64,000 bases of DNA. It comes from an uncultured Pelagibacteraceae bacterium (GTDB lineage: Bacteria > Pseudomonadota > Alphaproteobacteria > Pelagibacterales > Pelagibacteraceae). This document shows, one piece after another, positions 26,391 to 37,262 of this stretch. Position 1 is the stretch's first letter. Each line of letters starts with the position of its first letter. A program made the position numbers and the translations under genes. The DNA lies in contig CACHEU010000001.1 of NCBI GenBank assembly GCA_902578935.1, forward strand, positions 62,001 to 126,000, written 5' to 3'. The notes below the pieces were generated by a model. That model ran no database searches. It was not told where the DNA came from and saw only the letters and a list, made by a program, of their open reading frames with translations.

Positions 26391-28681
26391 TTACTTTTTT
26401 TGTTTTTGTAGTCAATCACATTTGCTGAGTAAGCCGCAACAGATGCAAGATTTAATATATCATTTGGAGATGATCTAAGAGGAGCGATTTCAATCGGCAA
26501 ACCTAATCCAATTAAAAGTGGACCAATTGTTTTTGCTCCACCAATAGTTTTCATTAGTTTAGTTGATATGGCTGCACTATGAAGGGCAGGCATTATTAAA
26601 ATATTAGCATTACCAACTATTTTAGAAAATGGATATGTTTCTTTGTACTTGGGATTTAAAGCTACATCTGGTTGCATTTCGCCATCAAAATCAAAATCTA
26701 CATTTTTATCTTTTAAAATTTCAATAGCTTCCCTAACATGTTTTGTATTTCTGGATTTTGGTTTTCCAAATGTAGAGTGGGATAAAAAAGCCACTTTTGG
26801 TTCAAAACCAAATAATTTAGCAACTCTAACACTAGACATTGCGATTTTTGTTAATTTTTCTGCAGATGGAAAATCGTTTACTTGTGTGTCAGCAATAAAG
26901 ATAGTTTTTTTAGGTGTAATGAGCATATTTAGACCAAATAAAATTTCACCAGGTCTAGCATCTACTACTTTTTTAAGGCTTTCAATGGATGCAGCATAAT
27001 GTCTAATATTTCCTGTTACCATTGCATCCGCATCTCCACAATCAACCATAGAAGCACCCCAAATAATTCTATCATTTCTGATTAATCTATCAGCATCCCT
27101 TTCCAAAAGACCTTGTCTCTGTAGTTTGTTATATAATTTTTTTTTATATAGTTCTCTTTTTTCCTTATCAGTTGAGTTGACAATTTTAATTTTATAATTT
27201 TCATCTAACCCAATTTCTTTTAACTGCTCTTTTACTCTTTTTTCATTTCCAATTACGATTGGTGTTCCTAGACGACTATTTTTGTAGGCAATTGCAGCTT
27301 TTAACATATTTTCATCTTCACCTTCGGCAAAAACAACTGTCTTTGGATTTTTTTTAAGCTGAGCATTGATTCCCTGCATTATGCTCATAGAAGGATCTAG
27401 TCTATTTGCTAATTGATCTTTATAGACATCAAGGTCTGAAATTTTTTTTCTTGCCACACCACTTTTCATTGCTGCCTCAGCAACAGCAGCAGGTATTCTA
27501 CTAATTAATCTAGGGTCAAAAGTAGATGGAATAATGTATTCCTTTCCATAACGAGGTCTTTCTCCACCATAAGCATTTACTACTTCATCAGGAACTTCTT
27601 CCCTAGCTAGTGCTGCTATAGCTTTTGCTGCAGCTATTTTCATTTCTTCGTTAATTTCTTTTGCTCTAACGTCAAGAGCTCCTCTAAATATATATGGAAA
27701 TCCAATTAGATTGTTAACTTGATTAGGATAATCTGACCTTCCAGTAGCAACTATTGCATCTGACCTTACTTCATCCACTAACTCAGGTTTTATTTCGGGA
27801 TCAGGATTAGCACAAGCGAATATGATTGGATTTTTCGCCATAGATTTTACCATCTCCTGAGACAAAACATTTTTTGCTGACAAACCTAAAAAAACATCAG
27901 CTCCCTTTATTGCATCTTTAAGAGTCCTAAATTTTGTTTCACTCGCATATGCTGACTTAAACTGGTCTACATTGTCTCTGCCTTTATAAATTACACCTTT
28001 TCTATCAAGCATAACTATATTTTGAGTTTTGATACCAATGCTTTTGAAAAGATTTGCGCATGCTAATGCAGAAGCTCCTGCACCATTGACAACAACTTTT
28101 ACCTCTCCAGGCTTTTTATTTGAAATGTCCAAAGCATTAATTAGTGCCGCAGATGTAATAATTGCCGTACCATGTTGATCATCATGAAAAATAGGTATAT
28201 CTAGGGTGTCTCTTAATTTTCTTTCTATAATAAAACAGTCTGGTGCAGCAATATCTTCCAAATTTATTCCACCAAAACTGTTTCCAATATTTTGAATACA
28301 TTTAATTATTTCGTCTGAATTTTTATTATCTATCTCAATGTCGATAGCATTTATATCTGCAAACCTTTTAAAAAGAACGGCCTTACCTTCCATAACTGGT
28401 TTTGATGCCAGTGCACCCAAATTTCCTAACCCTAAGATTGCAGAACCGTTGCTTATTACAGCTACCAGGTTTCCTTTACTCGTATATTCATAAGCAGCAT
28501 CTGGATTTTTTGAGATTTCTTTAACTGGAACTGCTACTCCAGGAGAATAAGCCAAAGAAAGGTCTCTTTTAGTTGTTAAAGATTTTGATGAAATAATCTC
28601 AATTTTGCCAGACTTTCCTTTATTATGAAAATCTAATGCTTCTTTATCCGTGTAATGATCAATTTTTGATTTTTTTGTCAT
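26387..28681 (-). CDS. maeB: NADP-dependent malic enzyme (MaeB, with phosphotransacetylase-like domain)
   Basis: Oxidative decarboxylation of malate to pyruvate. The 764-residue fusion has an N-terminal malic enzyme domain (about 1-430) with [23 protein letters not shown] and a [15 protein letters not shown] nucleotide motif. The C-terminal half is phosphotransacetylase-like ([33 protein letters not shown]). In MaeB proteins that second domain is regulatory, responding to acetyl-CoA. Full length. Divergent from murJ with a 56-base gap. Confidence 0.96.
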   Translation of the reverse strand: MTKKSKIDHYTDKEALDFHNKGKSGKIEIISSKSLTTKRDLSLAYSPGVAVPVKEISKNPDAAYEYTSKGNLVAVISNGSAILGLGNLGALASKPVMEGKAVLFKRFADINAIDIEIDNKNSDEIIKCIQNIGNSFGGINLEDIAAPDCFIIERKLRDTLDIPIFHDDQHGTAIITSAALINALDISNKKPGEVKVVVNGAGASALACANLFKSIGIKTQNIVMLDRKGVIYKGRDNVDQFKSAYASETKFRTLKDAIKGADVFLGLSAKNVLSQEMVKSMAKNPIIFACANPDPEIKPELVDEVRSDAIVATGRSDYPNQVNNLIGFPYIFRGALDVRAKEINEEMKIAAAKAIAALAREEVPDEVVNAYGGERPRYGKEYIIPSTFDPRLISRIPAAVAEAAMKSGVARKKISDLDVYKDQLANRLDPSMSIMQGINAQLKKNPKTVVFAEGEDENMLKAAIAYKNSRLGTPIVIGNEKRVKEQLKEIGLDENYKIKIVNSTDKEKRELYKKKLYNKLQRQGLLERDADRLIRNDRIIWGASMVDCGDADAMVTGNIRHYAASIESLKKVVDARPGEILFGLNMLITPKKTIFIADTQVNDFPSAEKLTKIAMSSVRVAKLFGFEPKVAFLSHSTFGKPKSRNTKHVREAIEILKDKNVDFDFDGEMQPDVALNPKYKETYPFSKIVGNANILIMPALHSAAISTKLMKTIGGAKTIGPLLIGLGLPIEIAPLRSSPNDILNLASVAAYSANVIDYKNKKSN

Positions 28682-28737
28682 TAAAATTTAAGTATGTAAT
28701 ATAAATGGTATTAAATCACTAACAATTTGTCTTAATT

Positions 28738-30264
28738 ATGAATTTATTGTCATCAACATCAGTTTTTAGTTTTTATACTTTAATAAGTAGGATTTTGGGG
28801 TATCTGAGAGATATTTTAATAGCCATTTTTCTAGGAACAAGCGTTTATGCCGATGCTTTTTTTGTTGCATTCAGATTACCTAATACCTTTAGAAGATTGT
28901 TCTCAGAAGGTACATTTAATGCAGCCTTTATCCCAAGTTATGCAGAAGAAAAGTTAAAAGGAGAAAATTCAGGAAAAGATTTTGCAGATAATATTTTTAG
29001 TTTGCTTTTGATTTTTTTGATTTTTTTAATACTTGTTGTTGAAATATTCACACCTTTTGTAGTCTATCTTATTGCCCCAGGTTTTTATGAAGATTTTGAA
29101 AAATTTAATCTAGCCACTGAATTTACCAGAATTACTTTCCCCTTTCTTATTTTTATTAGCCTATCTTCCTTGTTGTCAGGTATATTAAATACAAATAATA
29201 AATTTGCTGTAGCTGCTGCTGCGCCAATAGTATTAAACGTTGTGTTAATATTATCTTTAATCCTTTCCTTCTATCTAAACTTGAGTATAGCAAAGAGCCT
29301 ATCGGTTGGAGTAACAATGGCCGGGATAATGCAATTTATAATTTTAATCTTTTTTACAAAAAAATTTTATTTTCCCTCTCTAAAATTAACTTTTAAGTTC
29401 AAACAAAATATTAAAGATTTTTTCAAAAAACTTTTACCAAGCGTCTTTTCTTCAGGAATCACACAAATCAATATATTGATAGGAACAATAATTGCATCTT
29501 TTCAATCTGGAGCAGTTTCTTATTTGTATTATGCTGACAGAGTTTACCAAATCAACCTTGCCATTGCTGGAATTGCTGTTGGTACAGTAATTTTACCAAG
29601 TCTTTCAAAAAGTATAAAAACAAATGACCAAAATTCTGTAGATATTATACAAAATAAATCAATCGAGTTATCCTTAGCTTTATCTATGCCTGCAATGTTT
29701 GGTTTGTTAATAGCATCAAAAGAAATAATAAATTGTTTATTTGGATATGGATCTTTTGATAAAGTGGATATTGTTTATACATCTTCAGCACTAACATATT
29801 TTGCTATTGGAGTGCCAGCATTTGCTTTAGTAAAAGTATTGTCAAATTTTTACTTTGCTCGTGACAATACAAAGACACCTTTTTATATCTCTCTTGCCAG
29901 TATGTTAGTTAATGTTGGAATTAGTGTTTCTCTGTTTAGAGAATACGGATTTATAATTATACCTATAGCAACCACTCTCTCAACTTGGCTTGCAGCTTTA
30001 ATTTATTTTATCTTACTTAAAAAAGAAAAGATTATTAATTTTGAAAACAAAAACTTTATAAATCTTTTAAAAATTTTATTAATTACAATACCAATGTGTC
30101 TTTTCCTTTATTTTGGTTTGGAATATTTTGAGGATAAGTTTGAATATGCTAATAATTTTAAATTAATTTATTTATTAATTGTGATAGGCTTATCAGCAGC
30201 TATATATTTGTTAGGAGCTAATCTTTTAGGCTTATTGAATCTTAAAAGTTATAAAGTGAAATGA
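28738..30264 (+). CDS. murJ: Lipid II flippase MurJ
   Basis: Integral membrane MOP-superfamily transporter of 508 residues that flips lipid II across the inner membrane for peptidoglycan synthesis. The N-terminus has the family's [17 protein letters not shown] and [24 protein letters not shown]. About 14 hydrophobic segments follow, as expected. The stop overlaps the trpS start (ATGA). The murJ-trpS pair is common in alphaproteobacteria. Confidence 0.95.
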   Translation: MNLLSSTSVFSFYTLISRILGYLRDILIAIFLGTSVYADAFFVAFRLPNTFRRLFSEGTFNAAFIPSYAEEKLKGENSGKDFADNIFSLLLIFLIFLILVVEIFTPFVVYLIAPGFYEDFEKFNLATEFTRITFPFLIFISLSSLLSGILNTNNKFAVAAAAPIVLNVVLILSLILSFYLNLSIAKSLSVGVTMAGIMQFIILIFFTKKFYFPSLKLTFKFKQNIKDFFKKLLPSVFSSGITQINILIGTIIASFQSGAVSYLYYADRVYQINLAIAGIAVGTVILPSLSKSIKTNDQNSVDIIQNKSIELSLALSMPAMFGLLIASKEIINCLFGYGSFDKVDIVYTSSALTYFAIGVPAFALVKVLSNFYFARDNTKTPFYISLASMLVNVGISVSLFREYGFIIIPIATTLSTWLAALIYFILLKKEKIINFENKNFINLLKILLITIPMCLFLYFGLEYFEDKFEYANNFKLIYLLIVIGLSAAIYLLGANLLGLLNLKSYKVK

Positions 30265-31271
30265 AAAAAAACTTCAAAGAAGTAGTTTTCTCAGGAGTCC
30301 AGCCAACTGGAAATTTGCATCTAGGTAATTACTTAGGCGCAATGAAAAATTTTGTAGAGCTTCAAAAAAAAATGGAATGTATTTATTGCGTAGTTGATCT
30401 TCATGCAATAACAGTTTTTCAAGAACCTCAAGAATTAAATAAAAATATTCTTGAAACAACAGCTGGATTTCTGGCTTGTGGATTGGATTTTAAAAAGAGC
30501 ATAATATTCAATCAATCATCAGTTAGTGGTCACGCAGAACTGGCTTGGATTTTCAATTGTGTATCTAGAGTTGGATGGATGAATCGAATGACTCAATTCA
30601 AGGAGAAAGCTGGCTCCAATAAAGAAAATGCAAGTGTCGGGTTATATGTATATCCAAATTTAATGGCCGCAGATATTTTGTTATACAAAGCCACCCATGT
30701 ACCAGTGGGTGATGATCAAAAACAACATCTGGAATTAGCCAGAGATATTGCACAAAAATTTAATAATGATTTTAGAAATGAGAATTTTTTTCCTATACCG
30801 GAACCTCTAATACAAAAAAAAATTTCAAGAGTTATGAGTTTAAGAGATGGCAAAAAAAAGATGAGCAAATCAGAAGAATCAGACTATTCTAGGATTAACT
30901 TAGGCGATAGTGAGGATGAGATAAAAAAGAAAATTAAAAAAGCAAAAACAGATTCACTGCCAATTCCGGAAAAAAGTGAAGATTTAAAAAATAGACCTGA
31001 GGCATTAAATCTTTTAACCATTTATTCTTCAATTACAGATTCCACGCTAGAAAAAACTCTAAAAGAAATGAATGGAAAGGACTTTTCAAAATTTAAAGAG
31101 AATTTGTCTGACGCACTAATATCAACCATTTGCCCTATAGGAAAAAAAATTCAGGATTTAAGGAAAGATAAATCGTATTTATTGAAAATTTTAAAGGAAG
31201 GTTCTAACAGAGCTAGGGAGGTTTCAGAACACAACCTAAATAAAATTAAAGAAATTGTAGGATTTATTTAG
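30261..31271 (+). CDS. trpS: Tryptophanyl-tRNA synthetase
   Basis: Class I synthetase of 336 residues. The HIGH-type motif is [14 protein letters not shown] and the KMSKS motif lies in [26 protein letters not shown], the ATP-binding region typical of bacterial TrpRS, is also present. Translation is coupled to murJ by a 4-base overlap. Normal length. Confidence 0.97.
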   Translation: MKKNFKEVVFSGVQPTGNLHLGNYLGAMKNFVELQKKMECIYCVVDLHAITVFQEPQELNKNILETTAGFLACGLDFKKSIIFNQSSVSGHAELAWIFNCVSRVGWMNRMTQFKEKAGSNKENASVGLYVYPNLMAADILLYKATHVPVGDDQKQHLELARDIAQKFNNDFRNENFFPIPEPLIQKKISRVMSLRDGKKKMSKSEESDYSRINLGDSEDEIKKKIKKAKTDSLPIPEKSEDLKNRPEALNLLTIYSSITDSTLEKTLKEMNGKDFSKFKENLSDALISTICPIGKKIQDLRKDKSYLLKILKEGSNRAREVSEHNLNKIKEIVGFI

Positions 31272-31298
31272 TTTTATAGATGTGATAAAAACTTCGTA

Positions 31299-31856
31299 AT
31301 GATTTATACAGAAAATACTCCAAATCCTAATGCAGTTAAGTTTCTTTCTGAGAAAACTCTTTCAGAGATAGGGGCTACTGAATTTCAAAAAAAGGATATA
31401 AAAAAAATCAAAAATAATTTTATTAAAAATTTGTTAGAATTTGATGGTATAGAATTAATTTTAGTTTCTGAAAATTTTATAAGTGTTAAAAAGAATGAAA
31501 AAGTTAATTGGGACAGTCTAAAACCTTCAATAATATCATTAATGAATGATCATCTTGAAAAAGTTAAAAAGCCCATCTTATCTAAAACGACAGAAAAAAA
31601 TTTAACACAAAAAAAAAGTAAAAAAGAAGATTTGATAGTAAAAAAAATCAACGAGGTGCTTGATACTAAAATTAGACCTGCGGTATCAAAAGATGGAGGT
31701 GATATTAAATTCGTATCTTTTGAGAATGGAAAGGTAAAAGTAGAGCTTCGAGGAAGTTGCTCTGGGTGCCCAAGTTCTTTAATGACCCTCAAAAATGGAG
31801 TTCAAAATCTTTTGCGTCATTATGTTAAAGATGTAACTGATGTTGAAGCAATTTAG
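31299..31856 (+). CDS. Nfu-type iron-sulfur cluster scaffold/carrier
   Basis: The 185-residue protein has an N-terminal Nfu_N domain (YTENTPNPNAVKFL) and a C-terminal NifU domain with the cluster-binding CxxC in RGSCSGCPSSLMTLKNGVQNLL. It delivers [4Fe-4S] clusters to target enzymes; MiaB and Nth encoded in this window contain such clusters. The gene lies between trpS and a glucosaminidase gene. This two-domain architecture is typical of alphaproteobacterial and mitochondrial NFU1-like proteins. Confidence 0.92.
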   Translation: MIYTENTPNPNAVKFLSEKTLSEIGATEFQKKDIKKIKNNFIKNLLEFDGIELILVSENFISVKKNEKVNWDSLKPSIISLMNDHLEKVKKPILSKTTEKNLTQKKSKKEDLIVKKINEVLDTKIRPAVSKDGGDIKFVSFENGKVKVELRGSCSGCPSSLMTLKNGVQNLLRHYVKDVTDVEAI

Positions 31857-31860
31857 TTAG

Positions 31861-33051
31861 ATGAAAAAAAATACACAAATATCATATAGAGACCAACTTC
31901 TTGAATTAGGCAAACTTTACAAAGTAGAAGAACTAAAGCTTTATGCAAAAACTAGAAAAGATTTAACGGTTTCTCAAATTGAATTAATACTGTTAAAGAA
32001 CAAAATAAGGTTACCAGAACAAAGTTATAACAAAAAAAGAATAGCAGAGATTAAATTTAAAGAACAAGTAGTTTCTAATATTTTAATAACAGTTTGCTTA
32101 ATAACGTTTATAGGAAGTTTATTAAGTGTCAGGCCATTTATCAAGACAATGACGAGTGAAATTAAATTTACTCACATTGCAAAAGAATATAAGTCAAACT
32201 TTAAAAAAAGTGATGAAAACAAAAATTTTGGGAAAAAAAAATCAAATAACAATAAGTCTGAAGATGACTATATAAGTTTAGACACGCGGGTAACGCTAAA
32301 TATATTTGAAAACTTAAAATATGATCTAAAAAGCATAAGATTAGGACAAGCGGTTAAACCTGTCTATCTATCGAAACTTCCAAAGGATTTGAAAAAAATA
32401 AAAAGTACACAGAAAAAGAAAGATACTTTTATAAAAATTGTAATGCCTTTGATTTTAGATGAAAACAGTAAAATACTGGAAGATAGAAAAAAATTATTTA
32501 AAATTCTAGGAAAACAATCAAACTCGAGAGGAGAGAAGGTTTGGTTAAAAAGAAGATTTAAAGACTACAATATAGAAAAAGAGGATATAGCGGAACTAAA
32601 GTTAAGAATGGATATAATTCCAGCTTCGTTGGCAATTGCTCAGGCAGCAAAAGAAAGTGGGTGGGGAACCTCAAGATTTGCTTTGGAGGGAAATGCAATG
32701 TTTGGACAATGGACCTGGGGAAAAGATGGTATTGAGCCAAAAGACAAAAAAGGAAATCAGGATCATAAGATTTTAAAATTTCCTATGCTTCGTTCGTCCG
32801 TGAAGGCTTACATGACAAACTTAAATACACACAGAGGTTATAAAGAATTTAGAGAGGCAAGAGCAGAACTAAGAAGAAAGAATAAAAAAATATCAGGACT
32901 AGAACTTGTAAATTATTTATATAATTATGCCCAAACAGGCTTAGAGTATGTGAAAGTTTTAAAGAAAATTATCAAACAAAATGAATTAACTGATTTTGAT
33001 AATGCAATTTTAATGAATAAAGGAAGATCTACAACGTCTCTAACATTATAA
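31861..33051 (+). CDS. Bax-like glucosaminidase-domain membrane protein
   Basis: The 396-residue protein has one membrane segment near residues 72-90 (VVSNILITVCLITFIGSLLS), a charged linker and a C-terminal glucosaminidase domain: PASLAIAQAAKESGWGTSRF with the catalytic Glu, then NAMFGQWTW and AYMTNLNTHRGYKEFR. It resembles E. coli Bax and should cleave glycan strands in the periplasm. The stop abuts the end of the convergent deacetylase (gap of one base). Confidence 0.85.
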   Translation: MKKNTQISYRDQLLELGKLYKVEELKLYAKTRKDLTVSQIELILLKNKIRLPEQSYNKKRIAEIKFKEQVVSNILITVCLITFIGSLLSVRPFIKTMTSEIKFTHIAKEYKSNFKKSDENKNFGKKKSNNNKSEDDYISLDTRVTLNIFENLKYDLKSIRLGQAVKPVYLSKLPKDLKKIKSTQKKKDTFIKIVMPLILDENSKILEDRKKLFKILGKQSNSRGEKVWLKRRFKDYNIEKEDIAELKLRMDIIPASLAIAQAAKESGWGTSRFALEGNAMFGQWTWGKDGIEPKDKKGNQDHKILKFPMLRSSVKAYMTNLNTHRGYKEFREARAELRRKNKKISGLELVNYLYNYAQTGLEYVKVLKKIIKQNELTDFDNAILMNKGRSTTSLTL

Positions 33052-33052
33052 T

Positions 33053-34102
33053 TTATAAATTACTAACAACAAATTGAATTCCTAGCCATCTCCAGCTTCC
33101 ATCATTTTCTCTTAATGAACAGTTTATTCTGCCTCTTTCTGTTGTAAATTTTCCATTTAAAATTATCTTCAACTCATTTTTTTTATCAAAATCAAGTTTT
33201 GATTTTCTCCATTTATCTTCTTCATTAGAATAACAGTTAATATTTTTTAAATTTATTGGGTCTTCAAAAAAAATAATTTTTACCTCTGGAGGATTATTTT
33301 TCTCAGTCAGATACCTTTCCTCTGGAATAATTTTTTTATATGGAAATGGAATTGTTTTCAGTAAATTTTTAAATCTTTCCATTTTTCCATATTTTTCGTT
33401 GATAGGAAATCTTGGCAGTGTCAATTTATTTTTTGTCTTATCAATAACTCCAGAATGTTGTCCGAATGCATATAAAAAACCTAAATCCTCAACTATTTTT
33501 GTATAGGATTTTTTATATTCTCCGAAAGGATATGCAAAAAATTTTGTTTCATAGTTCATTTTTGTTTTAAAAATTTTTTTGGCAGTTTCTAAGTCTTTTT
33601 TTATTTCTTCATCTGTTTTATCAACAAGGTAACCATGCGAATGACTATGATTTCCAATATGAACAAAATCAAACTCAGAAATTTCTTTTATCTCATCCCA
33701 GCTCATATAGCCATTAGCACCTATGGTTTCTGTATTAATAAAAATAATAAAAGGAATTTTTTCTTTTTTTAAAATTGGCCAGGCTTTATCATAAAATGAA
33801 GAAAAACCATCATCTATCGTAAGTAAAACTTTTTTATCAGAATTATTTACATTAATAAATTTTTCAAATTCTTTATGAGAAATAAACTTAATTCCGGAAT
33901 TTTTCACCAAATCTATTTGTGATTTGAAATCTTGAATTTTAATGTTTGTTGAAGGATACTTATTTTCCTCAAAACGATGATACATTAAAGAAATAATTCC
34001 ATAATCTTCAATATTTTTTGCATGAGAATAATAATTGTTTATAGGGAGCAAAAAAACTATAAATGAAATAATGATAAAAGATTTTTTAATAATTAATTTC
34101 AC
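33053..34102 (-). CDS. Polysaccharide deacetylase family protein
   Basis: Secreted or membrane-anchored NodB-fold enzyme of about 349 residues. An N-terminal hydrophobic signal (LIIKKSFIIISFIVFLLP) precedes GIISLMYHRF, the TIDDG metal-site motif and the HSHSHG motif. The substrate may be a glycan N-acetyl group; this is not certain. I prefer the GTG at 34102 over a TTG two codons upstream. Either way its 5' end overlaps the divergent tsaB-like gene by about 32 bases. Confidence 0.8.
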   Translation of the reverse strand: MKLIIKKSFIIISFIVFLLPINNYYSHAKNIEDYGIISLMYHRFEENKYPSTNIKIQDFKSQIDLVKNSGIKFISHKEFEKFINVNNSDKKVLLTIDDGFSSFYDKAWPILKKEKIPFIIFINTETIGANGYMSWDEIKEISEFDFVHIGNHSHSHGYLVDKTDEEIKKDLETAKKIFKTKMNYETKFFAYPFGEYKKSYTKIVEDLGFLYAFGQHSGVIDKTKNKLTLPRFPINEKYGKMERFKNLLKTIPFPYKKIIPEERYLTEKNNPPEVKIIFFEDPINLKNINCYSNEEDKWRKSKLDFDKKNELKIILNGKFTTERGRINCSLRENDGSWRWLGIQFVVSNL

Positions 34103-34454
34103 AGGCAAAAACGATTCAATTGGTTTAAGAGTTAATAATAATTTTTTTGTTAAAAAAATTCAAACTAATATAAGAAATAATGGGTTGCTTGTGAACAATA
34201 TATTTGACCTTATTAAAGAGAAAAAAGCCAAGGTGGATAAAAATTTTTCCGTTATAGTAAATATTGGCCCAGGCAGTTTTTCAGGAATAAGAATTTCATT
34301 TGCTATAGCAAAAGGTATCAAAATAGCAAAGGGAACCAAGATTTATGGATACAAGGATTCTCACTTAGCTGAATTTAACCTTAAAAATATTGAATTATTA
34401 ATTCAAAAAAACTTAATAGAAAACAATTTGATTAAACCTGTGTATTTGAGCTAA
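34071..34454 (+). CDS. tsaB: Shortened TsaB-like protein (t6A synthesis)
   Basis: The product is only 127 residues, about half the usual 200-230. It keeps the N-terminal actin-like strand (FLIINFTGKNDSIGL, where most TsaB have AIDTS) and the diagnostic GPGSFSGIRISFAIAKGI. The C-terminal half is missing, with a real stop and no frameshift remnant before fur. TsaB scaffolds TsaD in forming t6A at tRNA position 37. The start at 34071 is needed to include the first strand. RimI, often next to tsaB, is absent. Confidence 0.75.
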   Translation: MIKDFLIINFTGKNDSIGLRVNNNFFVKKIQTNIRNNGLLVNNIFDLIKEKKAKVDKNFSVIVNIGPGSFSGIRISFAIAKGIKIAKGTKIYGYKDSHLAEFNLKNIELLIQKNLIENNLIKPVYLS

Positions 34455-34469
34455 ATTGTCGTTTGTAAT

Positions 34470-34898
34470 ATGAGCAAGATCGAAGATAAGTGTAAAGAAA
34501 AAGGTGTAAGACTGACTGATCAAAGAAAGGTCATAGCTAGGGTTATGTCAGATTCAAAAATTAAGTATGGTTCAAAAGATCATCCTGATGTAGATGAGCT
34601 TCACAAAAGAGTAAATTCAATAGATGAAAAAATAAGTATCGCAACAGTCTACAGAACCGTGAAACTTTTTGAGGAGGCTGGCATAGTAGAGAAGCATGAT
34701 TTCAAAGGTGGAAAAGCAAGATACGAACAATCTCCCGACGAGCATCACGATCATCTTATTGATGTAAATAGTGGTGAAATTATAGAATTTGTAAACGAAG
34801 AAATTGAAGAACTACAAAAAAAAGTTGCTCAAAAATTGGGATATAAATTAGTGGACCACAAACTTGAACTATACGGAACAAAAATAAAAAAAAATTAA
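34470..34898 (+). CDS. fur: Fur family metal-responsive repressor
   Basis: DNA-binding regulator of 142 residues. The winged helix (GVRLTDQRKVIARVM..SIATVYRTVKLFEEAGIV) is followed by the metal-binding segment SPDEHHDHLIDVNSGEIIEF. The usual CxxC structural zinc cysteines are absent, as in some alphaproteobacterial Fur/Mur proteins that sense iron or manganese. The neighbours tsaB and miaB match the standard alphaproteobacterial fur locus. The identity within the family (Fur, Mur) cannot be decided here. Confidence 0.88.
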   Translation: MSKIEDKCKEKGVRLTDQRKVIARVMSDSKIKYGSKDHPDVDELHKRVNSIDEKISIATVYRTVKLFEEAGIVEKHDFKGGKARYEQSPDEHHDHLIDVNSGEIIEFVNEEIEELQKKVAQKLGYKLVDHKLELYGTKIKKN

Positions 34899-34902
34899 TA
34901 TT

Positions 34903-36246
34903 TTGTCTAAAAAAATTTTCATTAAAACTTTTGGATGTCAGATGAATGAATACGATAGTAATCGTATTGCCGATATAGCTAAAAAAAAAGATTATGTTCG
35001 TACAGAAGATATAAAAAATATAGACTGCTATGTTTTGAACACTTGTCACATAAGAGAAAAGGCCACCGAAAAAGTTTATCACGACATTGGACGTCTTAAA
35101 AAAAATTATAAAAATAAAAAAAAGCCTATTGTTTTAGTTACGGGTTGCGTTGCCCAAGCTGAAAATGAAGAAATGTTAAAAAGAGAACCATACATCGATG
35201 CAGTAGTCGGTCCCCAGGCTTATCATGAACTGCCTAAAATTCTTTCAAAATTAAAAAATAATAGAAAAAAAATCAATTTAACTGATTTTGATGTTATTCA
35301 AAAATTTGATAAATTGAATACAATTAAAAACTCAGACTCAAATGTTTCCTCATTTATAACTATCCAGGAAGGTTGTGATAAATTCTGTAATTTTTGTGTT
35401 GTTCCTTATACTAGAGGAACTGAACATTCTAGATCAGAAAAAGAAATAATTAATGAGGCAAAAAATTTGGTCTCAAATGGGGTGAAGGAAATTACACTGT
35501 TAGGCCAAAATGTAAATGCTTATAACTATAGTACTTCTAAAAGAAAAATTAAATTATCAGATTTGATTTTTGAATTGCAAGATTTAAAAGATTTAAAAAG
35601 AATTAGGTACACTACATCTCACCCCAAGGATATGACCAATGATCTAATTGATTGTCACAAGAAAGTAAAAAAATTGATGCCATTTCTTCATTTGCCAGTT
35701 CAAAGTGGTTCAAATAAAATTTTAAAAAACATGAATCGCAAGCATACTAGAGAAGAATATTTGTCAACAATTCGAAGTTTGGTAAAAGCCAGACCTGATA
35801 TAACTTTTTCAAGTGATTTTATTGTTGGGTATCCAGGAGAAACAGAAAAGGATTTTAATGATACTCTTTCACTGGCAAAAGAAGTAAATTTTGTTAATTC
35901 ATTTTCTTTTATTTATAACCCAAGACCAGGAACGCCAGCTTCTCACCTCAAAGAAATTGACAAGGAAACACAAAAAAGACGACTAATAATCCTTCAGAAT
36001 TTATTAGAGGGTATTCAAATAAAAGAAAATAAAAAGAAAGTTGGAAAATTAAAAGAAGCTTTGATTGAAAATAAAATGAAAAATCAAACCAATTATTTTG
36101 GCAGAATTGACAATTTAACCCCCGTGGTTGTAAGCAATGCCAATGAAAAAGATGTAGGAAAAATCATTAATGTTAGAATTGAAAATTATAATAGAAACAC
36201 TTTATTTGGGGTTAAAGAAAATGTAGAAAGTGAAGTGGCGGCTTAA
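34903..36246 (+). CDS. miaB: tRNA-2-methylthio-N6-dimethylallyladenosine synthase MiaB
   Basis: Radical-SAM methylthiotransferase acting on i6A37 of tRNA. The 447-residue protein starts from TTG (KKIFIKTFGCQMNEYDS). The UPF0004 domain has Cys in FGCQMN, LNTCHIRE and VTGCVAQ. The radical SAM CxxxCxxC lies in EGCDKFCNFCVVPYTRG, and a C-terminal TRAM domain follows. It is 4 bases after fur and overlaps phoH by one base. Confidence 0.96.
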   Translation: MSKKIFIKTFGCQMNEYDSNRIADIAKKKDYVRTEDIKNIDCYVLNTCHIREKATEKVYHDIGRLKKNYKNKKKPIVLVTGCVAQAENEEMLKREPYIDAVVGPQAYHELPKILSKLKNNRKKINLTDFDVIQKFDKLNTIKNSDSNVSSFITIQEGCDKFCNFCVVPYTRGTEHSRSEKEIINEAKNLVSNGVKEITLLGQNVNAYNYSTSKRKIKLSDLIFELQDLKDLKRIRYTTSHPKDMTNDLIDCHKKVKKLMPFLHLPVQSGSNKILKNMNRKHTREEYLSTIRSLVKARPDITFSSDFIVGYPGETEKDFNDTLSLAKEVNFVNSFSFIYNPRPGTPASHLKEIDKETQKRRLIILQNLLEGIQIKENKKKVGKLKEALIENKMKNQTNYFGRIDNLTPVVVSNANEKDVGKIINVRIENYNRNTLFGVKENVESEVAA

Positions 36247-37262
36247 TGTTAGAGGCAAAGAATTTAAATAAAGAAATTTCTATAAAAAAAATTGATAACG
36301 AAACCTCAAATATAAAAATTTTTAACAATAATATTTTGGCAGAAATAGTTGGCGAATTTAATAAAAATCTGATTAAAATTGAAAAACTTACAAATACGAA
36401 AATTTTTTTTAGAGGCAACTCTATTACTGTAAAAGGTAACAAAGAATCAATTTTCACTGTGTCAAATTCTTTGATTTTTTTAGTTAATAAGTTTCTTGTT
36501 ACTAGCTCTATAGAGGACAATGATATAACCTATTCAATAAAAAAAGGAGACACCTTAGTAAATATGGAGAAAAGCAAAAGCAATATAAGATCAATAGATC
36601 AGGTAATCAAAACTCCGCGAAGATCAGTAATACCTAGATCTAAAAAACAATCGGAGTATTTAAAAGCACTGTTAAATGAAGACATTATTATTTCATTAGG
36701 TCCCGCAGGAACTGGGAAAAGTTATTTGGCCGTTTCCGCCGCAGTGAATATGTTAATGGAAAAGAAAGTAGAAAAAGTAATTCTTTCTCGTCCTGCAGTT
36801 GAGGCCGGAGAAAGACTTGGATTTTTGCCCGGTGATATGAAAGAAAAAGTAGATCCTTATCTTAGGCCTTTATACGATGCTCTATACGATTTGTTTGGAT
36901 ACGAAAAAGTCCAAAGAAAGATTGAAACAGGAGAAATTGAAATCGCACCTCTTGCATTTATGAGAGGTAGGACTTTAAAAAATTCCTTTGCAATTTTGGA
37001 TGAAGCACAAAATGCTTCACTAACACAAATTAAAATGTTTTTAACAAGAATTGGAGAAAATTCCAAAATCGTTGTTAATGGCGATCCTTCACAAGTTGAT
37101 CTTATAAATAAAAATCAATCTGGCTTAATTCAATCAACAAAAATTTTAAAGAATGTAAAAGAAATAAAATGTATTGAATTTGATCACACAGATGTTGTAA
37201 GGCACCCTCTAGTATCAAAAATTATTCAGGCCTATCAGCAGAAAATTGATGATAAAAATTGA
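36246..37262 (+). CDS. PhoH-like ATPase
   Basis: The 338-residue protein has an N-terminal KH-like region and a C-terminal PhoH P-loop domain with GPAGTGKSYLAV, a Walker B AILDEAQNAS and a GDPSQVDL motif. Its cellular role is linked to RNA or ribosome metabolism through the constant pairing with ybeY. It is TAATG-coupled to miaB and overlaps ybeY. The order miaB-phoH-ybeY-lnt is standard in proteobacteria. Confidence 0.93.
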   Translation: MLEAKNLNKEISIKKIDNETSNIKIFNNNILAEIVGEFNKNLIKIEKLTNTKIFFRGNSITVKGNKESIFTVSNSLIFLVNKFLVTSSIEDNDITYSIKKGDTLVNMEKSKSNIRSIDQVIKTPRRSVIPRSKKQSEYLKALLNEDIIISLGPAGTGKSYLAVSAAVNMLMEKKVEKVILSRPAVEAGERLGFLPGDMKEKVDPYLRPLYDALYDLFGYEKVQRKIETGEIEIAPLAFMRGRTLKNSFAILDEAQNASLTQIKMFLTRIGENSKIVVNGDPSQVDLINKNQSGLIQSTKILKNVKEIKCIEFDHTDVVRHPLVSKIIQAYQQKIDDKN

